Assembly: GCA_050305635.1 (NCBI GenBank)
Contig: JBNLFS010000092.1
Location: forward strand, 1-64,000
DNA length: 64,000 nucleotides
Source of the DNA: Thiodiazotropha sp050305635
GTDB lineage: Bacteria; Pseudomonadota; Gammaproteobacteria; Chromatiales; Chromatiaceae
Direction: 5' to 3'
Under the pieces are notes generated by a model that was given only the letters and a program-made list of their open reading frames with translations, searched no databases and was not told the origin of the DNA. How positions within the stretch are numbered: the first letter of the stretch is position 1; every line of letters starts with the position of its first letter. Below are positions 44,676-53,462 of this stretch, piece by piece. Both the position numbers and the translations under genes were made by a program.

Positions 44676-45146
44676 TCCGTTGATCTACCGAACACCGGCA
44701 TACCGATCCAGGTCAATACCTGGTGTCCCGGCACCCTGGCTTTCGGCAGGCAAAACCGTGAAACGCAGGCCCGTAACCCGCCGCTCCGGATCCTGGCGAC
44801 CGGTATTAATTAATCGACACGGCGGAACGGCACACGGTTCCCCCCCCGAGCCGAGACCCAGGGCGAGACCGAACGCCCTATCGGCGGATGGTTCGCCCGT
44901 CGCGGACGGCGGGATCGGGTGATACTGGCCGCCGAGGTTGCCGCTCCCGCGGAGGAGCCCCGCACCCTGAGAAGCGGTGACCTGACCCTCGATCCAGCCA
45001 ATATCGAGGCCGCATTGGACCAGAGTCTGCAACGTCTGCAGACAGATTACATTGATATCTATCAGCCGCACTGGACGGACCGATCGACCCACTTTTTCGA
45101 CGCCTTGGGTTACAGCTACCCGGAACATGACGTCACAGCCCCATAG
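44676..45146 (+). pseudogene. Decayed aldo/keto reductase (Tas-like)
   Basis: Remnants of a Tas-type aldo/keto reductase in two frames. The first frame reads GIPIQVNTWCPGTLAFGRQN, equivalent to the family N-terminus with its GTxxFGxQN motif. After a break near 44815 another frame reads PPRAETQGETERPIGGWFAR, then DPANIEAALDQSLQRLQTDY and IDIYQPHW. The segment between these (normally the cofactor-proximal strand) and everything after GYSYPEHD is missing. Frame change, internal deletion and truncation mark it as a pseudogene. Confidence 0.75.
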
Positions 45147-45308
45147 AGGAGATCCCCCCCAACCCAGCACCCTGAAAATTCGGGAGAATGCTCGCAGAAA
45201 ATAGACTACATTCGTTTTCAGGGTTCGCAAACCGGCGCATAATTCCAGTAACCGAAACCGCACCCCCCGCCCCTGCGGAATCGGACTAACAGCGGAGAAG
45301 CCAAATCT

Positions 45309-45602
45309 ATGAATTCACGAATAATACGAGTCGGCAGTTGGTTCAAAACCGTGGATGGCGACAAATTGGAAGTGGTTGCGTACGACCGGGATGAAGGCGT
45401 AATCGAGGTTCAGTTCTACGATGGCACGGTGGCCGAATACGATCTGGACGATTGGGAGGAACTCGAGGTGGTGAGTATCGCTCCGCCGGAGGACTGGTCC
45501 GGCTCCTACGACCTCAGCCGCGATGATTACGGGGTGGATCTGGATAAGCCGGCGGGCGACAACCACGCCAATCCACTCGACCTGTTTGACGAGAAGGATT
45601 GA
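45309..45602 (+). CDS. Small acidic protein of unknown function
   Basis: A 97-residue acidic protein (rich in Asp and Glu) starting MNSRIIRVGSWFKTVDGDKL. The middle, EVVAYDRDEGVIEVQFYDGT, suggests a small beta-barrel, and EDWSGSYDLSRDDYG forms the C-terminal part. It may belong to the DUF6763 group, but I could not verify this. An upstream AGCGGAGAAG gives a fair ribosome binding site. It appears to be a single-gene unit. Confidence 0.72.
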   Translation: MNSRIIRVGSWFKTVDGDKLEVVAYDRDEGVIEVQFYDGTVAEYDLDDWEELEVVSIAPPEDWSGSYDLSRDDYGVDLDKPAGDNHANPLDLFDEKD

Positions 45603-45860
45603 AAAAATCGGATTGCAGTGAGTTTTTCATCATGCCGGCTCCTCCGCAAACCCGCAAGAGCTATAAACCCCTGAGTTCCTGACGTTGAAACTCGCCCCCG
45701 GAATCGGCATGTTGGAGTCAGACTTGAAGGATTCCGGTAGTCCGTCGGTTCGGGAACCTGACCCTGAGTGCGAGACCTCCGCTCCCTAAAGATTGTGACT
45801 AAGGCGCCGCTATATAAAGTGACAGCGGCCCCGTTTCAAATGCGATGCAGGAGGTGCTAA

Positions 45861-46064
45861 ATGAAAACAGTCTACGACATGAGTACCGGCCAGATGGTTG
45901 AAACCGGCGTTACCGCCCCGACTCTCGTAGCTGCTGCGACCGTTAGCGCCTACGACCTCGAGTTACGGCTGGTGCCGGTAACCCATGAATCCCACACGCA
46001 GAGGCAGATGCCACCCGAGCTGGTCTTGGCAGACTTGAATGCCTTTCTCGACGATATGAGCTAG
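45861..46064 (+). CDS. Small protein of unknown function (67 residues)
   Basis: A 67-residue protein beginning MKTVYDMSTGQMVETGVTAP with an acidic end LADLNAFLDDMS. It has a near-ideal ribosome binding site, GCAGGAGGTGC, 4-5 bp before the ATG and a strong terminator 31 bp after the stop, so it is very probably expressed. I do not recognise the family. The sequence has no signal peptide or membrane segment. The 258 bp upstream hold no other gene. Confidence 0.7.
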   Translation: MKTVYDMSTGQMVETGVTAPTLVAAATVSAYDLELRLVPVTHESHTQRQMPPELVLADLNAFLDDMS

Positions 46065-46094
46065 CGGCGACGGATGCCTCTTCGTGTACCACCC

Positions 46095-46124
46095 ATGCCG
46101 GGCCCACGGGCCCGGCATTTATTT
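46095..46124 (+). terminator. Strong terminator after the 67-residue protein gene
   Basis: The stem ATGCCGGGCCC / GGGCCCGGCAT is followed by TTATTTG. The long G+C-rich hairpin about 30 bp past the stop supports transcription of the small gene. Confidence 0.85.
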
Positions 46125-46212
46125 GTGCGGGATTAGCGGTCCTGATCAGCACCGCTGAAGCCGACTTCGGGAAGAAATACCCCTCTCCCCCTACCCAGGA
46201 ACCTCTTCTCTC

Positions 46213-46325
46213 GTTCCCACGCTCTGCGTGGGAATGCAGACCCGGGCCGTGACGTACCTGTCATGCTGGGGTATCAATCATGGTATCGGTATGTACAAAT
46301 TCCCAAGCGGAGCGTGGGAACGAGC
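46213..46325. repeat. Paired CCCACGC palindromes (BIME-like unit)
   Basis: Palindromes at 46213-46239 and 46299-46325, inverted to each other, the third paired unit in the window. The right palindrome carries one arm mismatch (CCCAAGC). Confidence 0.75.
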
Positions 46326-46351
46326 CAGACGAACAGCCCCATCCGCTTCAT

Positions 46352-46381
46352 GTCGGGGTACGCGGCGCTAAGCCGACCTAC
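46352..46381. repeat. Diverged GTCGGGTTACGC-family repeat
   Basis: GTCGGGGTACGCGGCGCTAA followed by GCCGACCTAC, a diverged copy of the repeat at 21-53. The region 46130-46660 is a 530-bp gene-free stretch made largely of such repeats. Confidence 0.65.
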
Positions 46382-46552
46382 GGTGACTGTCCAGCGCCGT
46401 TGAATCAGACTTCGGACATCCTGACCGCTCTCAACTTATTCAGAAACCTCATCCCAGTGTTTGATTATTGGTCTTCCCATGTACCGCGAGGGAAAAAGTG
46501 ACGCACCTGGAGGGGTTTGTATTGACCCGCAGTGCTGTGCATTCTGCCGGGA

Positions 46553-46583
46553 CCCGGGTTCCGCGATGCTGCACCCGGGCTAC
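46553..46583. repeat. GTAGCCCGGGTGCAGC-family repeat
   Basis: A single copy reading CCCGGGTTCCGCGATGCTGC then ACCCGGGCTAC, in the repeat cluster upstream of the Rieske gene end. Confidence 0.72.
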
Positions 46584-46603
46584 GCGGGTGATGCCTTGAT
46601 CTC

Positions 46604-46630
46604 GTTCCCAAGCAGGGCGTGGGAACGTGT
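46604..46630. repeat. Single CCCACGC-family palindrome, diverged
   Basis: GTTCCCAAGCAGGGCGTGGG then AACGTG, a further single palindrome just after the end of the minus-strand Rieske gene. Confidence 0.68.
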
Positions 46631-46670
46631 CGTGGAAGATGTGGCGAACAGCGACCTGAGACCCTTACGC

Positions 46671-46994
46671 TCAGACCGATAGCACCACTTGCGCTCCGAC
46701 CACTCCGACCTTGAGCGGGGTCAGGCGCTGACCGACACAGGGTCCCCGCAGGCACAGGCCGTCGTCGATGCGGAACAGGGCGCCATGGGTGGCGCATTGG
46801 ATAAAGGATTGGGACAGATCCAGGAAACGGTCCGCCTGCCATTCCAGGTTGATCCCGGTGTGGGGGCAGCGGTTCGAATAGGCGAAGACCTCATCCCCGC
46901 GACGCACGACCAGCAGCGCCAGAGGCTGCCCTGCCCGCTCGATACAAAAGCCGCGACTGCCCGGATCGGGCAGCTCGTTGAATTCGCAAAGCAC
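46671..46994 (-). CDS. Small Rieske [2Fe-2S] protein
   Basis: A 107-residue Rieske ferredoxin-like protein. The cluster ligands are Cys43 and His45 in CPHTG and Cys67 and His70 in CATHGALF, the ferredoxin-type spacing rather than that of the bc1 subunit. It has no membrane anchor. The start is a GTG at 46994 (then LCEFNELPDPGSRGF); a stop lies ten or so codons upstream, close to the edge of a MITE-like insertion at 47033-47424, so the original start region or promoter may have been altered. It is downstream of a PfkB kinase gene, probably once one operon. Confidence 0.82.
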   Translation of the reverse strand: MLCEFNELPDPGSRGFCIERAGQPLALLVVRRGDEVFAYSNRCPHTGINLEWQADRFLDLSQSFIQCATHGALFRIDDGLCLRGPCVGQRLTPLKVGVVGAQVVLSV

Positions 46995-47032
46995 CAGCGC
47001 AGAGGCGTCATCCGGGTTAATGGGGCTATCCT

Positions 47033-47424
47033 AGTGTAGTGTCTTAAATACATCCTATATTATTCGGAAAAGTAACGCTTCAATAGATCGAAGGGTGAAC
47101 TCAGATACGCTACCCGTCTTAAATGGATCGTGCCTCTATCGACGCGTTAGCATGCTCCGCGTGAGAATAACCGGTGATCAAGATGTCCTCTCCAATATCT
47201 TGATTGACCCTAGTCGATCTCTCTCGCCACGAAGCGCACGAAGCAACGACTCGAGCGTTCATCAAATTCTACCCTTCGTGTTCTTCGTGTCCTTCGTGGT
47301 GAAAATTTCAGCGCCATCAGGGGCGCTTCACGTTGTCCGTAGGACCAGGGTTCCATTCAGTAAGAATCGGAACATCATTCCAGGATCGCTCTTAAAATAA
47401 CGGATTAATTTAGGACACTACACT
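47033..47424. mobile_element. MITE-like insertion between PfkB and Rieske genes
   Basis: A 392-bp non-coding element with 17-bp terminal inverted repeats, AGTGTAGTGTCTTAAAT at 47033-47049 and the complement of AGTGTAGTGTCCTAAAT at 47408-47424 (16 of 17 match). The interior holds CTTCGTG-type words repeated at about 47274-47303. No transposase frame is present. Its right end supplies the TAA stop of the PfkB gene. I cannot name the parent insertion sequence. Confidence 0.7.
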
Positions 47425-48267
47425 TGTGTGGCCGCATTTCTCGCCCGCCAGCCGGACCGCGAAGGCTAGTGCCGCCGACGCATCCCAATCGAGGTGCAGG
47501 CGGTGTATCAACCCGGCGTTGAAAACATCCCCCGCCCCAAGGGTGTCCACCACCTGCGGCGGCCGGTAAGCCGGCCGATGGGCGAGGATTCCGTCGGCCG
47601 TCTGACACCAACCCCCGGAATCCCCCCAGGCGAGAAACAGCAGGGCTCGCGGGGCCATGGGTCGCACACGCTCGAACAGGGCATGGGCGGAGTGGCACGC
47701 CTGGGACAGGGCGTAGACCCGGGAGATCATGACCACGTCAGCATCAGCCAGACATCGCTCCAGACCGGGCCGGGGCTTTTCCAGCTCCAGGGACCGAGGC
47801 GCCCCGGGGTAGCGTTCCCGGGCGTGCGCCAACATACGTTCGGTCGCCGAGGGATGGCGACCTTCAAAATGAAACCAGTCGAAGCCACCCAGGTCGATCG
47901 TCAGGAAATCCTCGTATTCAAACTCCGGTAGGTTTCGGTAGTGGACGATGCTGCGGGATCCGGTGGCTTCGCTGGAAAGTATGTACGAGGTGGGAGTGAC
48001 ACACCCGGAATGCACCCGGGCCCAGCGGTCATCGATGCCCGAATCGTGCAGCCCGCGGCGAACCTGCGCACTCGAGGGGTCATCGGCGAGACAGCCCGCC
48101 CAGTATGCCTGGTGCCCGAGATGACTGAGCATCTCCAGGGTATTGGCGGCATTGCCGCCGTGGCGTATCTGTTGCGCGGTGGCGCGCAGCTCCTGATCTT
48201 CCCTGGGATAGACCGGCACCCGGTTGACGATATCCAGGGTTGCCGTGCCGACCGCGAGAACCCGCAT
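47410..48267 (-). CDS. PfkB-family sugar kinase (ketohexokinase-like), 3' end altered
   Basis: A 285-residue ribokinase-family kinase. ATG 48267 gives MRVLAVGTATLDIVNRVPVY; a TTG two codons earlier is possible. HGGNAANTLEMLSHLG is the substrate-side motif and VVDTLGAGDVFNAG the catalytic PfkB signature with its Asp. The protein ends AGEKCGHTSVVS, where relatives continue with a further short helix; these last residues and the stop lie inside the terminal repeat of the MITE-like element. It starts seven bases after the giant coiled-coil gene on the same strand. Confidence 0.85.
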   Translation of the reverse strand: MRVLAVGTATLDIVNRVPVYPREDQELRATAQQIRHGGNAANTLEMLSHLGHQAYWAGCLADDPSSAQVRRGLHDSGIDDRWARVHSGCVTPTSYILSSEATGSRSIVHYRNLPEFEYEDFLTIDLGGFDWFHFEGRHPSATERMLAHARERYPGAPRSLELEKPRPGLERCLADADVVMISRVYALSQACHSAHALFERVRPMAPRALLFLAWGDSGGWCQTADGILAHRPAYRPPQVVDTLGAGDVFNAGLIHRLHLDWDASAALAFAVRLAGEKCGHTSVVS

Positions 48268-48273
48268 GGGCAA

Positions 48274-51200
48274 CTATTTACGGCGGAACAGTCGCCCCAG
48301 GGACGGGCGTTTGGACTCGTTCTCGTCCCCCAGTTCCGACGCCGACAGGGAGGAAAGCCGGGAGTCGTCGGTTTCGAGGCCTCTGCCGGTGTTCACCGCG
48401 CCGACCTCGAGACCACCGGTTTTGCGGATCAACAGCTCCAGCTTGCGTTTCAATTGATCCACTTCCTTATCCCGGTCCTCGACCGCGTCCTCGAGGGATC
48501 GACACTGATTCTGCGACATCCGCAACAGGTGATCCCTTTCCGACAGGGCCTGCTGCATGGAGACCATCTCCTGGCGACTGGCCTGCAGGGCCGCAACTTC
48601 GTCCACATCCCGATTCGATGAGGCTTTGAGTTGGCTGTGAGCCTTATTGAGTTCGGCACGCATGTGCTCCAGGTCGTCGGCCGCCTGACGCCTCACCATA
48701 TCCAGTTCGGTGCGCAGAGCGTTGACCTGATCGTCCACACCGAAAGCCTGCACGTCTTGAATCTGCTCGACATAGGTTTCGATCACACTGCGCAGTTCGG
48801 AGACTTCCCGGCGCATCCGGCTCGCCTCCGACTGGGCGTTGTCGCGCTCGGTTTCCAGGTTTTCCGCGCGAATCCGCAACTCCTCCATCTGCACCAGCAG
48901 GTCGTCGGCCAGGTTGGAATCGCTCGTGTGTTCGCGAAAGCCGCTCATCTCGGAGTGCAGCTGATCGTTTTCATTGACCAGTTCGGTGTACTGGGCACGC
49001 ATCTCCGAAAGCTGTTTGGCAAGTTGATCCCGTTCGCTGGCCAGTTCGGTCTTTTCCTGGGTGAGCTTTTCGAGATCATCGCCGAGCATCTCGATGGCCG
49101 CCTCCTGGACCTGACGCTCGCGGCGCAGCACATCCGCCTGCTTCGCCTGCTGTTCGATCTTTTCCCGCTTCATCTGTTCGGCTTCCAGAGCGGTTCTCAG
49201 AGCATGGATTTCTGTATCCACATCATCGGTCAGCTGGCTTTCCATCTCCATCTGAACCTCCCTCAAACCGTCGACTTCCCGGGTCAGCTCCTCGACGCGT
49301 GCCTCGGCCTCGTACAGCGCCTGGCGCGCCGCTTCCAGGGCCTGTGGCTGCACCGCATGGGCCAGTTCGGCTTGAGCCTTGTCCCAATCCGCCTTTAATT
49401 GATCGTGCTGCTGCTGCAGCTGCTCGAGCTGGTGCACCAGCTCCCGCTCCCGATCCTGATGAACCTGCAGCGCCTCCTGGGTCGAGGCCTGGTAGTCATC
49501 TCGCTGCTGACGGGCCTCTTCCAGTTCGGTCGTCAGCTGGTCCATGCGCCCCTGGTCACCCTGGGCCTGGTCCAGCTCCTGCTGCAGCGCGGCGAGGGCC
49601 TGCTGTTGGGCGGCCAGGTCCTCCGAGAAACGGCTCTCGCGCTGTTGCAAGGCGTCCTGGGCATCGCGCAACTGCTGTTCCAGTGCCGCCTTATCCGACG
49701 CCAGGGACTCAAGCGAGGCCTGCAGACCGGCGAGGGACTCATGGGTCGCTTCCCCCGAAGCCTGCTCCTGTTTCAGTTCCCGTTCCAGCTCGGCCAACCG
49801 GGCCATCTGCTCCTGCAGCCGGGCTTCATGCTCCTGGCGGGCCTGTTCGAGCTGCGCCAGCGCGTCATCACGCTGCTGTTCCAGCTGTGCATGCTCCGCC
49901 GTCAGGGATTGTTGTTGCGCATCCCAATCCGCGCGGGCCTGTTCGAGTGCCTGGAGTGACTGCCGGGTGGTATCGAGTTCAGCCGACAACCGCTCTGCCG
50001 ACTGCTGACTGGCCTGCAATTGCTCCTCGAGCTGTGACAGGTGCGCCTGCAATTCGGACTGCTGTTGGCCAAGCTGTGTCTCGGTCTCTGAGCGCTGCTG
50101 CTGCAATTGCTGCAGAGACTGCTCCCGCTCCTGCAATTGCGCCACCAGCGCCTGCTGTTGCTGCTGTGCATCGGCCAACTGTTCGGATGTGGTCTGCACC
50201 GCCTGCTCGGCGGTCTCCAGGGAACGCCGCAGGAATTCCGCGGTTTGGTGTTCCTGCTCCAGACGGGCTTCGAAAGCCACCCGCTGTTCGCTCTGCCGCC
50301 GGGTCTCCGCCTGGGCCTCCTGCAGCTGATCACGCAGGGAGATCAGTGCTTCGTCGTTACCCAGCCGGCTCTCTTCAAGAGCCTGATTGAGATGGGATTC
50401 GCGCTCCAAGGCATGGTCCCGCTCCAGCTCGATAGCGACCAACTGCTGTTGCAGACGACTGATCTCCTCGTTGCTTTCCCGTTGTTGGCGCTCAAGGACC
50501 TCCTGCATCCGGTTGCGCTCGGACTCGGCCGCCTGCTGGGCGGATTCCCGCTCGGCCAGGGTCTCGACCTGTTGCTGCAATGCCTCTTGCAGGCGTTCAT
50601 GATCCGCCTGCAACTGTTGCGTTTCCAACTGCAATGCGGCCAGGCGTTGCTGATGATCGTTCTCCGCCTCGTTGCTCATCAGACGCAGCTGATCGAGTTC
50701 GAACTCCAGCCCCTGACGCTGTTCATCGAGCGCCTCGATTTGCTCCTGCAGTAATTCGGCCCGCGCCTGCTCCTGCTGGAACTGCCCTTGCCACTGATCG
50801 CGCTCGTTGTTGAGCGCTGCCTGGACCTCGGTGGCGGCTTCGAGTTGCTGCTGCAGGTCCTGTTCGATCTGTTTCAGGCTGGCAATCTGGTCGACCGCTT
50901 CACCGGCCGTCCGTTGCGCATCCTGTGAGAGGGATTCGATCTGTGCATTCAGCTCATCCACGAGCTGCTGATGCGCGAGCTGTTGCTGCTGCATCGATTC
51001 CTGATACTGGCGATCCGCCTGACTCAGGGCCTCCTGCTGCTCCTGCAGGGCGCGGTTCAGGGTTTCCTGCTCCTGGCGGGCCTGCTCCAGGGCTTGGGAG
51101 GTCTCCTGCAGGCTGCCCTCGAGCTGCTGTTGTGAATCATTGAGGGCCGCGTAGGAGGCGTGGGCCTGTTCGAGTTCGTCACTCAGCGTCTGATTGTGGG

Positions 51201-53070
51201 CCTGTGCCGCCTCGAAGTTCTGGCGGAGTTCCTCCTGGGCCTGGTTGAGGGCGTTGAGTTGTTCGGAGAGTTGCTGCTGACGGGTTTCGGCCTCCTGCTG
51301 CGAACCCAGCAAGGCATCCCGTTCACGGGTCAGTTCAGCCAGCGTCTCCTCGGATGTCTGACGGAACATGCGGGCCTGCTCTTGCAGCTCCGAAACCTGT
51401 TGCTTCAGCGCTTGAATCTCGGCGGCGTATTGTTCGCTCCTGTGGGATTCGCTGTCACCGGATTCGCGGGCGCTGTCCAGCTCGAACTGCAATTCGGTGA
51501 TCTGTTCTTTGAGACGCCCCTCGCTCTCTTCGAAGCGGCTCTGTTGACTGCTGAGCTGCTGCTGCAGCTCATCACTGAGCCGCCTCGCCTCATCGGTCAG
51601 CTGATGGGCGCCCGTCAGCTCCTGCTGGGTGGTCTCCAGGCGTTGCTCCAGCTCGTTCACCCGGGCCTGCAGCGCATCGCCGGCTGCCGCGATTTGCGCG
51701 CTTTCGGCCTGCTGGGCCTCGCCCTGGGCCAACGCTTTTTTGAGAGACTCCAGCTCCTGCTTCAGAGACTGGGCGGCCTGAACCTCCCGCTCTTCCGCTT
51801 CCAGACGGTTTTTCGCCACCGCCAGGGCCTGGCGCAGCAGACGGATTTCCGTACGCCGCTGACTCAGCTCATCCTCGAAGGTGTGGCGCGCCTCGCTCAG
51901 CGCCTTCTGCAGGCGGTTGATCGTCTGACGCTGCCCTTCAACACCCTCGACAGCGGAGGCGTCATCCCGATTGAAATCGATGACATTGCTGACCGACGTC
52001 TCGCCCTCGACCTGTTTCAGACCGGCTTTTACGGCCAGCTCGGACCAATTGATGTCGACGACAAAGACCTCCGCGCCCCGCTCGGTCAGCAGATACGCAG
52101 CGGTAGCGGATTGACCCACCTCTTCACCGTAAATGACATAGGCACGATCCAGAGAAAGACTGGATGCCTGGAATCTCAGGGAGAAAAACGGCAGGTTGAT
52201 AGCCCCGGGCAGGTGGCCCTCTTCGTAATCTTCCGGCGAACGCACATCCAGCCAGAGCGCCCCGCTGCCGATGTAATCCCTGGCTTCATCGTAGTTGAGT
52301 GTGCGCGACAGAGGCTGCTTGACCAGCTCGATGAAGTCCTGCTTGTTGAGACGCACCAGAATGCCGTCGGAGACCATCACCACGGAGCTGCCCCGGGGCT
52401 TGTCGGAGATCAGCGCCTCCTCACCAAATCCCCGGCCGGCTTTCAGACGCGCCAGCTCCACGGGCGCATGCCCCTGTTCGGGAATCCGGGAGACCAGACA
52501 TTCCCCCCGGCTGATCAAATAGAAGTAGTCGCCGTCATCACCCTGGTTGATGATGATGTCGCCCGCGCTGACCTCGATCTCTTCCATGCGCATCATCACC
52601 CGCTGCAGGTTGGCGGGGGGAATCTGCTGGAATACCGGAGACTGCAACAGGAGACTCATCCAGTCGTCGCTGCTGGGCTGTTCGATCTCGTTGACTTCGT
52701 AACTGGCACTGTGACTGCGGGCCAGCATGTCGCTGAGCATGCGGCTGTCGATGCGTACGTAGCTGACCGCGGTGCGGGCCTGTGCGGAGTGCTTGCGGGG
52801 CAACTGGTGGGCCAGGGCGAATCGGGCGGTGGGGGTGCCGCTGCTGATCAGGTCCATCTCCTTCTGACCCGAGAGCAGGGCGACGGTGCCGGACAGCAGA
52901 TAGATGTTCTGGTGATCCGTATCACCTTCACGAAACAGGTAGTCACCCTTTTTCGCCTTCTCGATGACAATCTGGCTCAGCAGATGACCCAGTTGTTCAT
53001 CTGAAAGGGTATTCAGAGGAACCAGATTCTTGAGTAGGACATCGTCACTTTTACTGTTTGGCACGGCCAT
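48274..53070 (-). CDS. Giant protein with two cNMP-binding domains, Cys-less rhodanese and long coiled coil
   Basis: A 1598-residue cytoplasmic protein. Residues ~14-120 and ~140-255 form cyclic-nucleotide-binding-like domains; the second keeps a recognisable cassette (GFGEEALISDKPRGSSV). A rhodanese domain follows at ~257-350 (ALWLDVRSPEDYEEGHLPGA), but the catalytic Cys loop reads YGEEVGQS, so it cannot transfer sulfur. From ~378 to ~1545 the sequence is almost pure coiled coil rich in Gln, Glu, Leu and Ala. A basic tail SKRPSLGRLFRRK ends it. There is no membrane segment. It may be a structural or scaffolding filament controlled by a nucleotide. I know of no characterised homologue. Confidence 0.85.
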   Translation of the reverse strand: MAVPNSKSDDVLLKNLVPLNTLSDEQLGHLLSQIVIEKAKKGDYLFREGDTDHQNIYLLSGTVALLSGQKEMDLISSGTPTARFALAHQLPRKHSAQARTAVSYVRIDSRMLSDMLARSHSASYEVNEIEQPSSDDWMSLLLQSPVFQQIPPANLQRVMMRMEEIEVSAGDIIINQGDDGDYFYLISRGECLVSRIPEQGHAPVELARLKAGRGFGEEALISDKPRGSSVVMVSDGILVRLNKQDFIELVKQPLSRTLNYDEARDYIGSGALWLDVRSPEDYEEGHLPGAINLPFFSLRFQASSLSLDRAYVIYGEEVGQSATAAYLLTERGAEVFVVDINWSELAVKAGLKQVEGETSVSNVIDFNRDDASAVEGVEGQRQTINRLQKALSEARHTFEDELSQRRTEIRLLRQALAVAKNRLEAEEREVQAAQSLKQELESLKKALAQGEAQQAESAQIAAAGDALQARVNELEQRLETTQQELTGAHQLTDEARRLSDELQQQLSSQQSRFEESEGRLKEQITELQFELDSARESGDSESHRSEQYAAEIQALKQQVSELQEQARMFRQTSEETLAELTRERDALLGSQQEAETRQQQLSEQLNALNQAQEELRQNFEAAQAHNQTLSDELEQAHASYAALNDSQQQLEGSLQETSQALEQARQEQETLNRALQEQQEALSQADRQYQESMQQQQLAHQQLVDELNAQIESLSQDAQRTAGEAVDQIASLKQIEQDLQQQLEAATEVQAALNNERDQWQGQFQQEQARAELLQEQIEALDEQRQGLEFELDQLRLMSNEAENDHQQRLAALQLETQQLQADHERLQEALQQQVETLAERESAQQAAESERNRMQEVLERQQRESNEEISRLQQQLVAIELERDHALERESHLNQALEESRLGNDEALISLRDQLQEAQAETRRQSEQRVAFEARLEQEHQTAEFLRRSLETAEQAVQTTSEQLADAQQQQQALVAQLQEREQSLQQLQQQRSETETQLGQQQSELQAHLSQLEEQLQASQQSAERLSAELDTTRQSLQALEQARADWDAQQQSLTAEHAQLEQQRDDALAQLEQARQEHEARLQEQMARLAELERELKQEQASGEATHESLAGLQASLESLASDKAALEQQLRDAQDALQQRESRFSEDLAAQQQALAALQQELDQAQGDQGRMDQLTTELEEARQQRDDYQASTQEALQVHQDRERELVHQLEQLQQQHDQLKADWDKAQAELAHAVQPQALEAARQALYEAEARVEELTREVDGLREVQMEMESQLTDDVDTEIHALRTALEAEQMKREKIEQQAKQADVLRRERQVQEAAIEMLGDDLEKLTQEKTELASERDQLAKQLSEMRAQYTELVNENDQLHSEMSGFREHTSDSNLADDLLVQMEELRIRAENLETERDNAQSEASRMRREVSELRSVIETYVEQIQDVQAFGVDDQVNALRTELDMVRRQAADDLEHMRAELNKAHSQLKASSNRDVDEVAALQASRQEMVSMQQALSERDHLLRMSQNQCRSLEDAVEDRDKEVDQLKRKLELLIRKTGGLEVGAVNTGRGLETDDSRLSSLSASELGDENESKRPSLGRLFRRK

Positions 53071-53462
53071 TCTTACACGCCTGGGAATCTCAATCCTAAA
53101 ACCAGAGGGTCATACTGCTCCTTATGTATCGGCGCTCTCATCAAAAGCTGAAAGAGAAATCCCTGTCCCTTGGATGAATGTGATTCGGTTTGCATTTCCG
53201 TGAGAATCCGCAAACCATAGCGGTGTTAATGTATTAATGCAACGACACAGGTCAAAAAGTATACAGCCGAAGGAGCGCTGCTGACATCCCCAACAGGCCT
53301 CCTCACGCTCTCGCCAAACCCGCACAGGCATGCGGCCCGTCACCCAACCCCTGTCACCCGGATCGGCAACCTGAGAGACGCTTAACGACCGGGCCACCCT
53401 CCCGACTGGGGTCGCATATCCCGGCTGGGGGATCCATACCTTTTATGTCACACTGATTCAAC

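Noticed and set aside
46213..46630. Repeated palindromes that could suggest a CRISPR array
   Set aside because: The repeats are of several different families, are not regularly spaced, and have no cas genes nearby.
51160..53004. A long plus-strand open frame of 614 codons opposite the giant coiled-coil gene
   Set aside because: It mirrors the minus-strand gene, whose domains are recognisable. It has low-complexity Leu/Arg-rich sequence, no ribosome binding site and no family motifs. It is an artefact of G+C-rich codon bias.
53122..53397. A 91-codon minus-strand open frame upstream of the giant gene
   Set aside because: It has no ribosome binding site, a mixed Cys/Arg-rich sequence without motif, and it occupies the likely promoter region of the giant gene. 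The 390-bp interval is treated as gene-free.
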